64,000 nucleotides of DNA from Erodium maritimum (GCA_963921825.1 OY997589.1:6386001-6450000); one strand, 5' to 3'. Shown: positions 1 through 10,097, numbered from the stretch's first letter. The notes: generated by a model from the letters alone, not told the origin. Translations and numbers: made by a program.

Positions 1-577
1 GCCGAACATCTCACTCTCTTCCCCTTTTGTTTTGTTTTAAAAATCAAACCACACATCAGAATGGCAAAAGTACCATTTCTTCTTCTTGTTTTTGATTTTT
101 AAGTCAAAGGGCAATGTGGTACTTTCAACTCTCTTCCACAACTATCTTGACATGTGTCAAGTGGGTCCCACACCTTTTGGAAAATATCTTCTAGATATTT
201 TTAAGTCAGATTCGCGAAGTTCGGCTGTTTCGGGCCCCGAACGGGCACTTTTTCCCAAAAATTACGAAACTTCACGGACTATAAGGAAACGGCTCAACTA
301 AGACCGATGCGACGACGGCTAAGCTTTTTGGATCCAAAACGGTCCTCGAATGGACCAAAACGTCGCTCGGTTGACTTTTCCAGCGAAAAGTCAACTTTTC
401 CCAAATTGTTCAGAAAGTTGCCCTGAGTCCCCCGGAACTCACTTTGGTCAATAACGGGGTCAACTTAAGTCCGGTACTCGGGGTCATTTTAGGTTCACTT
501 AACTGTCAGTCTTAAAATTTTTAAATTTTCTTGTTTTTCGCAGGTTTGACTGGCGTTGACCGGGAGTGGTTATTACA
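1..577 (-). mobile_element. LTR of a long-LTR retrotransposon, cut by the window edge
   Basis: Read on the minus strand, this segment starts at 577 with TGTAATAACCACTCCCGGTC and runs to the left edge. It matches the first ~500 bp of the solo LTR at 33295-36655 nearly base for base, including the shared block around GTTGACCCCGTTATTGACC. That gives it a clear family and orientation. The LTR terminus at 577 is followed by catga, the expected TSD half; the other half is outside the window. Whether this is a solo LTR or one end of a full element cannot be seen. The long LTR and a family 3' end of GGGGCGTGACA suggest a Ty3/gypsy chromovirus (Tekay/Del-like). No gag or pol is present to prove this. 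Confidence 0.8.
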
Positions 578-930
578 CATGACTCCACAAAGAGCTTTCG
601 GGTTGTAGCCGATGTCATCCAAAATCCGTCCGACTAGCGAGTGTCGGTACCGACCATCAAATGCGGCCAGGATGGCTTCGATAGGGACGCCACCACATCA
701 TCCTCGTAGTCCGGGTTGTCCTCGAGAGAGAAAGCCCCGATGTGGTCCTGAATAACCTCAACATCCCTGGAGGCCGATGAAATGTTCAGGACCGGCTGTC
801 TCGCCCCAAAAATGATCATGGTTACATTGAAGAGCGACGAGGAGATACATGGGGCAGCCGAAGCAGGGGCCAAGCTAGACTCAAGTCGATAGGGGTTGTT
901 GGCCTCGTGAGGTTATCAGAATGAGCTGCA
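578..930 (-). pseudogene. LINE ORF1 fragment interrupted by the LTR
   Basis: On the minus strand this stretch encodes an acidic segment (EDNPDYEDDVV). It is followed, in a shifted frame, by nucleotides ggtcggtaccgacactcgct, which align with the GRYRHSL part of the LINE ORF1 at 18330-18467. It is a broken copy of the same DUF4283-type ORF1 family. The LTR at 1-577 interrupts it about 14 codons past this conserved block. Frameshifts and the small size make it non-functional. The assignment rests on nucleotide and short peptide similarity inside this window only. Confidence 0.5.
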
Positions 931-959
931 AGAGTGGACCCGACCAGACCCACGATGAA

Positions 960-1323
960 TTTCAGTTTTTTTTTCAATTATTTATCAGAATATTAATTGA
1001 ATTATATATAAATTAAATAATTTAAAAATAAATAAAATAGAAAGAAAGAAACAAAAATATTGATTTTTCAAAAATAAAATTGATTTAGTGTTAGATTTAG
1101 AAAAATGAATTAGAAAATGAAAATTAAAGAAAAACTAAAATGATTAATGAATGGTATGATTATGTGATATTATGGGTAGTTGAGGGTATTTTTGTCATTT
1201 TACAACAGAAGACTAGTAGAATTGGACGAAATGGAGTAAATTGTTAAACGTTGAAACATGAGGGTATGTATCAGTTAAAAAAAATAAAGGGATACATATC
1301 AAATAATCTTATCAACTTAAAAA
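960..1323. repeat. AT-rich remnant with a MULE-type terminus
   Basis: A low-GC tract ends at 1230-1323 with sequence that matches the right terminal repeat of the foldback element at 31586-32796. The shared landmarks are cgttgaaa, gggtatgtatc(a/g)gtta, and a final tcaactt-like end. It looks like one surviving end of a related element. No second end or TSD was found, because the half-LINE inserted immediately beyond it. No gene is visible. Confidence 0.45.
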
Positions 1324-1338
1324 TATGTAATTGTAATT

Positions 1339-3748
1339 TTTTTTTGAAACGGGTAACCGGAGACTTTCATCAATACCAAATGGTAATCAAACAGGATGAG
1401 GCGTGACCGCCTCGGGTTCCAGATATTTGTCCGGGCCGACCGTAGCAAGCCCGGCGCTCATGGACCCATAATATTAGCCCACTTGAAATCGTGGGCAACA
1501 ACTCAAGACAACTCCCTACCGTCGTTCCAACATAACGAGGGAAAATAAACCAAGTTCTAAAGTCCGCAAAAAATAAAGTATCCCAACAAGAATATAAATA
1601 ATAGCAATAAACAGAAAAAAGTAGTGCTGATACCGCAGGTTGCCCGGGACCTCCCAGCAGTGGGTGTCCCGAGTCTGTAGGTATAGTTTGGGACCGACTC
1701 CACCCACCCCTGCTGGGGCAGATCATTCCTCCATCGGAGGCCTCTGGACCTCCGCTCCATCTGCTCGATCCTCCCCCTGAAAGGGCGGATACCAGGGCTG
1801 CTGCTTGGTACTCGGATCTCCCCTCTGCTTCTTTGTCTCCGGTGGGCGTACATACATCGAGCCACTTCTAGTCTTTAGAGTGGTCAACTTTCCTTTTCCT
1901 CGACTGAGCCCGCCTTTCCCTAGACTCTCCTGGGTGTCCGTCGGATAGCCCCGTGGATCTGTCTCCTCTCCCTTCCTCATCATCGCATTGTATCCGGGGG
2001 CATCTCGGATTGCAGAGTCAGCAGCAGGGTGGATGTTAGCCAGGTAGTCAGGCTTTGTGGACTTGGGTAGCGGTGTGGGTGCTCCATGGCCACCCCCTGC
2101 AAAATATTGGTCAACCCTTCTTGGTTAACTATAGCCAGGTAGTCAGGCTTCGGAGTGCGTGCAGTGGACGATTCAGCGCCCATGGTGATTTCCGTAGAGC
2201 GGACCATAGAGTTCAGGGTTAGATCACTCAGAAGGTACGTAATCGCCGGGTGTAATGCTGGGGGGTGCATTCCAGACCGTTTGCAGCAACCGGTCCACAT
2301 CCAGGTCCCTTGGGACCAGAATAGACCTATCATATCGGATCTCCTCCCGGCCAATCCCCGGCAATAGGGTCTGGCAACTCGGTAGCTTGTGTGTCAGCAT
2401 GCCGCACCTGCGACAAAAATCCACCACTCTCTCGTACTGTAGATCAATCACAATAGGGGAATCAGTACTTGGGAAGCGGAGTCGGGTCCTACGTCGTAAG
2501 GGTCGAGTCAGCTCCATACGAACCCTCAGCCAGAGATGCATATCCTCCCGTCAGACCGTCGGGATTGGGGCCGACATGATTTGCGTGCCTATGCTGCCCG
2601 CAACGAGACCCCGGATGTAGGGATTTCTAGCTCCTCCCGGGATATTCAATGCCCGGACCCCGAGTTCCACATGATTGAAACTGATGTCTTCCGCCCGATC
2701 GAATCGTCGAAGCGGTTCAAGGAGGAGGGGATATCCCTTAAAGCTCCAGGGACCCCTATGGCAGATGTCTTCCATGATCTTGGCTGACGGGAAATGGTAG
2801 CCCGTGACGTCGGGAGACATGAACTCCACCTGAATCCTCGTAACCTTCCATTTCCGCAGCATCATCGCACAGACGATGTGTTGGTTGTGTGATCGGTCCC
2901 CTACGACCTTCGCTGCAAGGGAGAACTCGTACGATCCGGACGTAAAGAGTGGAACCCCGTCGTCCGACACCACCAGTTTGTCGTCCTCATCTTCCCAATC
3001 CGGGATCGGGGATATACGGCTTGCCTGGGCCTCAGACGACGACCCCGATGACCTGCTAGCACTCGGGCAGTTAGGGCTAGGAGCCTGCACACGCTCCGCC
3101 GGAGGAGGTCGGCGATGTACCATCGGAGACGGGGTTGGCCGGGGGAGAGTGATCCTATCCCGATGGACCTCTCTCGCCGTGGATGAGTGACCGATGTAAG
3201 ACGGAAAGGGCACCGATGAGTCAGGAGATACGCCGACGGCCAGGGGCACCCCGATAGACAAGGACGCGCCCGGCTTGTCCTTCAGATCTACCGGGTGCGG
3301 CGGCATCCGAGGAGAAGCAGTATCCAGACCGAGCAGCGACGGAAGGGCGACGACGCGACCTTCATTTTGCTGGGCGGAGACCTCGAGGTCACGAGCGACC
3401 TCTGCATGTGGGTGGATCTGGTCAGGGCTGACCATTTCCGGCTCGTGGAGGCGGTGGGTAGGGAGAGCCGACATCGGATGATCGGAAATGGGCGAGGGCG
3501 ATGACGGAGTGGCGTTTGTGACGGTGGTGAGTGCACAGGTGCAGGCGGCCGGGTGCTGAACTCGCGGAAAATGGAGGCCAGACCACGGCTGGGTAACGTT
3601 GGGCTGGATAGAGAGTGGCTGTGAGGAAGGAGGTGGTGGAGGGGTTGGAATCGGACGGTCGGTAGGGGCAGTAGAGGACGGCGGCGGCGGCGACCCTAGT
3701 AGGGTATGAAGGAACCTCAGAGAGGTTTTGTGGAACGCTGTTTTTTTT
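1339..3748 (-). mobile_element. Half-LINE: TSD-flanked non-LTR retrotransposon with ORF1 but no reverse transcriptase
   Basis: A perfect 15-bp duplication, tatgtaattgtaatt, lies at 1324-1338 and 3749-3763 and delimits a 2.4-kb insertion. On the minus strand the 3' end reads gatgaaagtctccggttacc followed by cccgtttc and a short A-run. This is a typical plant LINE tail. The body carries an ORF1 with a DUF4283 domain and a CCHC zinc knuckle. After ORF1 come only ~400-600 bp of 3' sequence. No endonuclease or reverse transcriptase ORF2, normally over 3 kb, is present in any frame. The copy therefore had to be mobilised by a partner LINE. It sits 6 bp from the TSD of the neighbouring MULE. Confidence 0.8.
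2224..3474 (-). pseudogene. LINE ORF1 (DUF4283 plus CCHC zinc knuckle), nonsense-mutated
   Basis: One frame runs from Met at 3474 down to 2224 and is broken only by a TGA at 2551-2553. The N-terminal ~130 residues are Pro/Ser-rich and disordered. An acidic WEDEDDKLVV stretch follows. Then comes the DUF4283-like core (KVVGDRSHNQH, LRKWKV, MEDICHRGPWSFKGYPLLLEP). After the stop, the same frame continues with MHLWLRVRMEL and a zinc knuckle, FCRRCGMLTHKLPSC (CX2CX4HX4C), typical of plant LINE ORF1. The C-terminal part appears to continue in other frames to about 1723, implying a further frameshift. ORF1 proteins bind LINE RNA; this copy is dead unless the stop is read through. The start codon is provisional. 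Confidence 0.75.
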
Positions 3749-3778
3749 TATGTAATTGTAATTAATCTTTATTTCTCA

Positions 3779-4716
3779 GAGGAGAAATCTAATAGAAATC
3801 ACTCTTATCCTAAAAACTGTGTGAACCAATCCTAGCCACACATCATTTAGATCCAACATTCACCATAATGCCACATCATCACCCCAATTCAACAAAAACT
3901 CACGCTACTTTCTTACTTTCTCACACAAGCAATGGCATAATTGTAATAGCATGGTGCCATGTGGACAAGTGTCCATTTTTTTGTTCAACAATTCATTAAT
4001 TTAATCATTCCCGCTTCGTTTCAACTCCGATTAGCTTCAAACTTGCGCCAATATTTTTCTTTTTCCAAGGGCTTTAAATCAAGATTAGTCATGAATATAT
4101 TTTGAAGCACGAAAATAAAAAATTTATATTAGGGTGATAAAAACAATGTTTAGTGTTGATAAATCTTCACTAATAATTTTTTTTTATATCGGGGTATCAA
4201 ACTAGTGCTAAATAGTGTTTAGTGTTGATAAAACTAGTGCTTAGTGTTCATAAAAAACATGTGATGATGTGATAAAAATCATGTTCGATTTTGGAAAATG
4301 AGGTGATAAATCCAGTGTATAGTGTTGATAAACCCAGTGTATAATGTTGATAAAAATTACCTAGACTTAACTTTTTTAAAAAAAATCAACTCCGAAAATA
4401 ATTTTTTTTTCGTGCTTCAAAATATATTCATGACTGATCTTGATAGAAAGCCCTTGAAAAAACAAAACTAATGGCGCAAGTTTGAAGCCAATCGGAGTTC
4501 AAACGAAGCGGGAAAAATTAAATTAGTGAATTGGTAAAAATAAAATATGATGTTTTTACTAAAAAGCTTTTATCCCTTGCTAAAAATTGCTGTTTTTTTT
4601 GCAGTCAACAAGTCAACCACTCAATTGCATCTCATCCATCCATTCTTAAAATAAATGACTTGGATTTGTTCACACAGTTTTTACGTTAAGTAGTGGTTTC
4701 TATTTGATTTTTCCTC
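3779..4716. mobile_element. Non-autonomous MULE with long terminal inverted repeats
   Basis: The 938-bp element is bounded by a perfect 9-bp TSD, tatttctca (3770-3778 and 4717-4725), the length typical of Mutator-like elements. The ends GAGGAGAAATCTAATAGAAA and GAGGAAAAATCAAATAGAAA (reverse complement of the right end) form the start of inverted repeats. These extend inward through AAAACTGTGTGAA. A second inverted block at 4010-4111 pairs with 4402-4512 (CCCGCTTCGTTT, GGCGCAAGTTTGAAG, CATGAATATATTTTGAAGCACG region). The centre carries repeated tagtgttgataaa motifs. No ORF of note is present, so transposition would need a transposase supplied in trans. Confidence 0.8.
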
Positions 4717-4788
4717 TATTTCTCATATTAAATTTTACAACATGAAATATTCATTTACCAAGAGTGACATTCCTACATATATTCCCTA

Positions 4789-5299
4789 GGGGAAACCTCA
4801 AAAACATGCCCTCAAACGACCTTTGTTAGCAGAAACATGTTGTGGTTACCTTTCTTTCTCAAAAACATGCTTATACATTTTGTTTATTATCAAAAAGTAG
4901 CGACTTATGTTTATTATTTTTATTTTTCCATTATTTTGGACGGAAAACGAACATGTGCTCGACACACAGTCTTTATATTTATCGTAAATACTGAAACTGT
5001 CCATATTCCTCTAGTCTAAATATTGGATATGGTCGTACGAGTGTTCAATTTCTTCTCCGGAATTTCATTTAGATGAGAGAAATAGGGACAACTTCAGTAT
5101 TAATGACAAATATAAAGACTGTGTGTCGAGCACGTGTTAGTTTTCCATCCAAAATAACGGAAAAATAAAAATAATAAACGTAAGTCGCTACTTTTTGATA
5201 ATAAACAAAAGGTATAAGCATGTTTTTGAGAAAGAAAGGTAACCACAGCATGTTTCTGCTAACAAAGGTCGTTCGAGGGCATGTTTTTGAGGTTTTCCC
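4789..5299. mobile_element. Foldback MULE with mirror-image ORFs
   Basis: A 511-bp element is flanked by the perfect 9-bp TSD tattcccta (4780-4788 and 5300-5308). Nearly the whole element is an inverted repeat: arm 4789-~5012 pairs with ~5065-5299 around a ~50-bp loop, with GGGGAAACCTC and GGGAAAACCTC at the ends. Because the arms are so alike, each strand shows a matching 60-residue ORF (4837-5019 plus, 5069-5251 minus; both begin MLWLPFFLKNMLI). These are a by-product of the palindrome and have no protein features. A transcript across the element would form a long hairpin RNA. Confidence 0.8.
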
Positions 5300-5571
5300 T
5301 ATTCCCTATTTTCGATCATTTTCTTATAGACTAGGACTGACTTTGACGTGCTCGACCTTTGGACTTTCTGAACAATTTCCGAACATTTTCTAGGTAGGGT
5401 CGTAACTCGTAAAGCATCTTCAACTCAGTTTCCAACCTTTATTCTCTTCATTGTCCTTCTCACGCGTACGTAGCACCTTTCTCATATATATTTATATAAC
5501 TCTCAAAAACTTCATACACAATCCATAACTCAAAGCACCAAAAACACATCCCGACAACAAAACGACAAAAC

Positions 5572-6085
5572 ATGTCGCCGAACCAACACAACTCCAAGAC
5601 CAAGTCCAAGGAAGAGACACTGCCTCTCATGGCTCCGAAGAACACTCTCACCTCGTCGTCCTCGTCGTCTTCGGTCGATGATTATTGCATCTTCTTGTGC
5701 CTCACATTCAATCTCGTCAACGCCTACGCTCAAAACGACCGTACCATGCTCGGTTTCGTCCTCTTCGTCTACATCGGATACTTTGTCATCTTCTACTGCG
5801 CCACCCTCGTCAATCGCCTGCCTCCGAACGAAAAGTCCTTGAAGAAGTCGTTGTTGAAGTGCACGATTTGCGTCTTGGCGGCGACGGTCTTGTTCGGATT
5901 GGCCTACGAGATCTCCACGTTTATGTCTCCGACCATTACCTTGTTGTCGTAACGCTGTTGCAGGAACCTGCACCTGGTGCCTCGTCTATGTCTACTTCAT
6001 GCTTGAAGATGGCTCCGATGATCACAAGGCTTGTGAGAATGTGATCAACAACGTGCCTCCAAGTTTAGGCTCCGATAATGTTTGA
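5572..6085 (+). pseudogene. Small multi-pass membrane protein gene, copy 1, frameshifted
   Basis: The open frame runs 5572-5952 (126 aa) and starts MSPNQHNSKTKSKEETLPLM. It resembles the intact copy at 9347-9820, with the same LPL.APKN motif, Ser-run, DYCI motif and hydrophobic segments. The frame stops at TAA 5950-5952, where copy 2 reads SYAVGATVAWCLVSVYL. Shifting frame here restores a matching tail (WCLVYVYFMLEDG and a final GSDNV stop at 6083-6085). One extra A in the TAAC at 5950 explains the break. The product would lose its last membrane segment. The gene is a pseudogene or encodes a shortened protein. The family is not recognised. Confidence 0.6.
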
Positions 6086-6211
6086 TCAAAGTGGATGATA
6101 AATCTTAATTACTCTACGTTTGCCAATGATTTTAATGAAAAAAACATATACATGACTCCAAAGTTTCTTTAGGAACAAAAACCTATCATAGAACTAAATA
6201 AAATGAAACTT

Positions 6212-6284
6212 TGGAGATGCGGGGTATCGATCCCCGTACCTCTCGCATGCTAAGCGAGCGCTCTACCATCTGAGCTACATCCCC
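6212..6284 (-). tRNA. tRNA-Ala (anticodon AGC), copy 1
   Basis: On the minus strand, 73 nt begin GGGGATGTAGCTCAGATGG and end with acceptor-pairing CATCTCC plus discriminator A. The cloverleaf can be read directly: 7-bp acceptor stem, D loop with the A-box, anticodon arm CTCGC-TTAGCAT-GCGAG (anticodon AGC), and T arm with GGGGATCGATACCCC (B-box GATCGATACC). There is no intron and CCA is not encoded, as in eukaryotic nuclear tRNA genes. A T-rich Pol III stop (cattttattt) follows downstream on the minus strand. It is identical to the copy at 9903-9975 and lies at the same position relative to the same neighbouring gene. Confidence 0.95.
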
Positions 6285-6910
6285 TTTTGTTTTCTGTTTT
6301 CCAGTTTTATTACACATTTAATATGGAAATGATCAAATACTTGAGGTCAGCATTTCGAGTCAGTGCATTAGTATAAATCTTCGAGAAATACAATTTGAAC
6401 CAATAACTACATTCCAAAACTCGATTTCAATACGTCCCTAAGGAATCAGACTAATAGGAATGGATGTTATTTCCTATGTTTTGGAATCAATGATTCTGAA
6501 TTATGCCCTAACTTCATAAACCAATATCTGTTGATACATTTATTCGACAAAATTTTCTCTATTATACAATGAACTTGATACCGTATGTACAAATGTTTCT
6601 ATCGTAGGTTGAACTTAAATTTTTTTATATGATGTTAAAAGTAATATGTGTACCAAAAATATGTTTATTGTGTTTGTACGCAAGAATGGAGGAAATAACT
6701 GAGAATCGAGATCGATCAACTCAGTTACGATCTGATTTATACACAATTGATAATTATTGGTCCGTTCTATGGTTTTCTTACTACGATCTAACCGATTAGT
6801 CGATAAAACATAACCAACCATCTGGTACCTAGGTTGTCTTCATCTCTAGCCTCGATCCCTTCTCCTGAAGTAGGCTCTCTCCTCGTGGTCGTGCATGAGG
6901 TAGATGACAA
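6285..6910. other. Intergenic, no gene seen
   Basis: AT-rich sequence between the first tRNA and the hAT-like element. Short frames here lack any coding character, and I see no clear repeat boundaries. Confidence 0.5.
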
Positions 6911-6918
6911 CCTGGGTT

Positions 6919-8126
6919 CGGGGGCGGAACCAAAAGGGTGTAGGGTGTAGGGTGTAGGGTGTTCCATGGAACACCCTATTGATATTGATAATCTAGCCTT
7001 ATGGTTAAGGAGCTTTCTAATTCAGCCCACACCCGAGTTTGATTCCCCATGTTGGAACACCCTTATTTTTCTCTGTTTTTTTTTTGCTTGGGCTTGGACT
7101 GCCTCTTTAGTTTGGGCTGGGTTAAAATACAATCCCAATTTTGCTTGGACTTGTGCTCCCCGATCCTTTTCATCTTTCTTCCTACGCATATCGTGCAATA
7201 TGGTAAGTATTTTTCTCTGTTTTTTTGGGGGTTTGGACTCCCTCTTTAGTTTGGGCTGGGCTAAAATACAATGCCTTACCACCATGCTTCAAGGCTAAAT
7301 ATTAGCATCCGAATTATGTCAATCCTAAATATTGTTGATTACATACAAAACATTAAAAAATTAGCATATTATCTTGCACCACTATGCCTTGTCTCGTTAT
7401 TAGGGTCGGATTTAAATGGGTTAGGGTATTCTATGAAACACCTTATACCAAGAAAACATGGTATTCTATCGGTGTTCATCAGAATAGTCCGTGGAAAGAG
7501 GTGCTTCTTCAACCTCCGAAGTTTAAGCCTCCATCTAATGGTCGTCCTTCGAAGCAGGCGCCGTCTAGAGCTTCATATCGTCAGACTCAGCCTCCAAATT
7601 TTTTTAGCGCATTACTATACTACTGAAATTAAACCAGCTAATTCTTTGGGTCGTGAGAGACTTGTAAATTATGTGGATGTTGGGAAGCAGATTTTACAAA
7701 CTCAAGCCGCTCAACTAGCTCATTCAGCAAAAGCTTTTGATGATCCAAACTTGACTTCGGAAGGTGAAGAGTAGGTCATTGATGGTTGATGTAGTGACTT
7801 TTTTTGGTTTTTTGTATCAGGTTTTGTTCCCGCATCTTCCTTTGAGAGCTCCAATGTAATGGTTGTCTTTGGTTAGATCCTCCTTGGATCTAACTTTTTT
7901 CTAAATAATTTTTTTGAGTTTATTCGTAAAAAAACTGGTGGGTATTTGATTTCTTTTCACTTCAAAATGCTCAGTTTTTAGCTTCAAACTCTTGTAACAT
8001 ACGAATTATGGAACGAACAACACAAAATAATCTAATTCTCTTGTGAGTGTAATTTTAATTTTTTTCTAATATATTTAACAATTTTCAGTGGAACACCGTA
8101 AAAATTTATTCCTGGTTCCGCCTCTG
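6919..8126. mobile_element. Non-autonomous hAT-like element
   Basis: The ends cgggggcggaacc and cagaggcggaacc (reverse complement of the right end; 11 of 13 match) are of the plant hAT type. They are flanked by 8-bp near-duplications, cctgggtt at 6911-6918 and tctgggtt at 8127-8134 (7 of 8 match). Inside the left end lie three GTGTAGG units and a perfect 20-bp palindrome, gggtgttccatggaacaccc (6957-6976). Two direct repeats near 7060-7135 and 7205-7272 share cctctttagtttgggctggg. The longest frame (7271-7774) shows no transposase motif I recognise. The divergent ends suggest an old insertion. Confidence 0.6.
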
Positions 8127-9138
8127 TCTGGGTTATAATCATCCAATAGGGTTGGATAAACAACCTCGCCATGCCATTGTTGACCTCTTAAGCTTGCTCT
8201 AAATTACAGGTGTCGTGTGTAATAAGGACTCTTGACAGAGTCATAGTTAAACTAAATTAGTCTAGTCAATTTTAGTTGTTTTGTTTCCTACTTTCATTTC
8301 TTAAAGATCTGCAGCAACCTTGTAGCTGAGATCTCTCCTTGTAGCTAAGGCTATTTTACATTCGGGTCAAAACAGATGGTTAGAGGAGGATGTAAATTTT
8401 TATTCAAAACATGCAACTTATATCGGATCGGACTTCCACAACTAAAATGCCAATCTTGTTAGTTGTGTATTGCTCTAGCCTTTATAAGTAACTCTTTATT
8501 CTTATATTTTTTCGATGTGGGTTCATACTTCAGCAGAGGAGGTTTGTCACTTGTATATCCCATGTTGACCGACACCAACTACGGGATATGAGTGTACAAG
8601 ATGACGACGGTGATGAAGACTGTAAGTGTATGGGAAGAAATTAGAGGATGTGAGTGAAGAAAAGGACCAGGGAGCTCTGGCAATTATCACTCAATCCATC
8701 CCAAAGGTGACGTTGATGGCGATCACTTACTCAAAAACAACCAAGAAAGCATGAGAGGTATTGAAGGCAATGCATGTTGGAAAAAACTGAGTGAAGTAGT
8801 ATAAAACTCACCCAGCTACCACCGCTAACTTTGCACGAGCAGGACAGTAGACATAAAGTGTTGGGTGACGTAGCTCGGGGGAGGATCGGGGGAACGATTT
8901 GTGGACGGGAACGGATATCACAAAACCCACCCAGCTACCATCGCTAACTTTGCAACTGCCCGATCAGGGTTCGACTATTAGCAATGGTATAAACATTAAT
9001 CCTAGGGAAACAAAAGGTAAAACGAAATATATCATATCAGTAAAAACAAATTAAACCAAACCTTTAAAATTAATGGTAAAATATTTACCATCCTGCCCTT
9101 TAAAAAAAGTCAAATACAACCCCATTTCCAACCACTTT
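8127..9138. other. Intergenic, no gene seen
   Basis: No supported gene. A ~34-bp direct repeat, cacccagctacca(c/t)cgcta, occurs near 8805 and 8935. The rest is unremarkable low-GC sequence. Confidence 0.5.
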
Positions 9139-9346
9139 CTTAGGTAGGATTGATTGACCTTGAGGTGCTTGATTTTTCGTCTCCTCTTCCACGAACTTGC
9201 TCAACAATTTCTAGTTACCTTCGTAAGCATCTTCAACCCCACACACATATATATACACATACAACAACTTAACAATTTCTCCAAGCCACATACAAAACCC
9301 ACAACTCAAAGCGCCTCAAACATTTCCCGACAACAAAAAGACAAAA

Positions 9347-9820
9347 ATGAAGTCGAAGACCAACGAAGAAGCACTCCCTCTCTTGGCTCCCAAAAACATC
9401 CCCACCTCGTCCTCTTCATCCGATGACTACTGCATCTTACTCGTCCTCACAATAAACTTCATCAACATCACGTGCCGCTCCTACCTTAACACCGACCGAA
9501 CCGAGTTCGATTTCTTCCTCTTCCTCTTCTCCGGACACATGGTGGTCATCAACTGCTTCACCCTCTTCCATCAGCTGCCTCCCGACGAAAACCCCTTCAC
9601 GGAATCGTTCCTGAGGTACATGATTTCCGGCACGGCGGCGACGATCTTGTTCGGATCGGCCCACCAGTTCTCCACAACTTCCATGACTCTGCCCTTTACT
9701 CTGTTCTCCTACGCCGTCGGAGCAACCGTCGCCTGGTGCCTCGTCTCAGTCTACCTTGGCCGTGAAGATCGAACCGTGTCCGAGAACACGCCTCTAACTC
9801 TCCCCTCCGACAATGTTTAA
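9347..9820 (+). CDS. Small multi-pass membrane protein, intact copy (157 aa)
   Basis: A single-exon frame of 157 residues starts MKSKTNEEALPLLAPKN. After a short polar, Ser-rich N-terminus come four hydrophobic segments at about residues 29-45, 55-78, 88-106 and 113-137. The tail is polar and acidic and ends in DNV. This layout suggests a four-pass integral membrane protein with both ends on the same side. I do not recognise the family and infer no function. Translation from this ATG is supported by copy 1, whose start region and 5' leader align here. Conservation between the copies is higher in the coding part than around it, which argues for a real gene. An identical tRNA-Ala follows on the other strand. 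Confidence 0.65.
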   Translation: MKSKTNEEALPLLAPKNIPTSSSSSDDYCILLVLTINFINITCRSYLNTDRTEFDFFLFLFSGHMVVINCFTLFHQLPPDENPFTESFLRYMISGTAATILFGSAHQFSTTSMTLPFTLFSYAVGATVAWCLVSVYLGREDRTVSENTPLTLPSDNV

Positions 9821-9902
9821 GGATGATAAATCTTAATTACTCTCGATTCGTCAATGACATTGTTAATGTAAAAAAACAAAAAGAGAATAATAGTAGAAAA
9901 AT

Positions 9903-9975
9903 TGGAGATGCGGGGTATCGATCCCCGTACCTCTCGCATGCTAAGCGAGCGCTCTACCATCTGAGCTACATCCCC
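9903..9975 (-). tRNA. tRNA-Ala (anticodon AGC), copy 2
   Basis: These 73 nt are identical to the copy at 6212-6284, with the same acceptor, D, anticodon (TTAGCAT loop) and T arms. On the minus strand the gene is followed by a T-rich stretch suitable for Pol III termination. Identity between the copies, while the adjacent protein genes differ, fits purifying selection or gene conversion of a functional tRNA. Confidence 0.95.
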
Positions 9976-10097
9976 TTTTGTTTTAAGCTATCCAAATATA
10001 GTATTTATTTAGATAATTAAAATCAATAGCGGCACTTCAAAACACAAATTAAATATAATTTGGGGAAATCAAATCAGAACAGTGGTGATTCACAAAA

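Larger units (their letters stand above)
9140..9985 (+). repeat. Second copy of a gene-plus-tRNA duplication unit
   Basis: This block is a diverged duplicate of 5325-6295. Shared landmarks run in the same order: an upstream stretch with gcatcttcaac, a 5' leader with ccgacaacaaaa(c/a)gacaaaa just before the start codon, the membrane-protein gene, a trailer with gatgataaatcttaattactc, and an identical tRNA-Ala followed by catccccttttgtttt. The two units lie in direct orientation, ~3.8 kb apart, with the hAT-like element and other sequence between them. Confidence 0.8.

Noticed and set aside
3275..3504. Plus-strand frames over the LINE ORF1
   Set aside because: They are antisense shadows of the GC-rich minus-strand ORF1, which has the recognisable domains.
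4837..5251. Two matching 60-residue ORFs on opposite strands
   Set aside because: They are mirror images produced by the inverted arms of the foldback MULE and show no protein domain.
6937..6960. Telomere-like G-rich heptamers (GTGTAGG)
   Set aside because: The unit differs from the plant telomere TTTAGGG, only about three copies exist, and they lie at a transposon end.
7271..7774. 167-residue frame as a hAT transposase gene
   Set aside because: No hAT catalytic or dimerisation motif is visible, and the frame covers internal repeats of the element.
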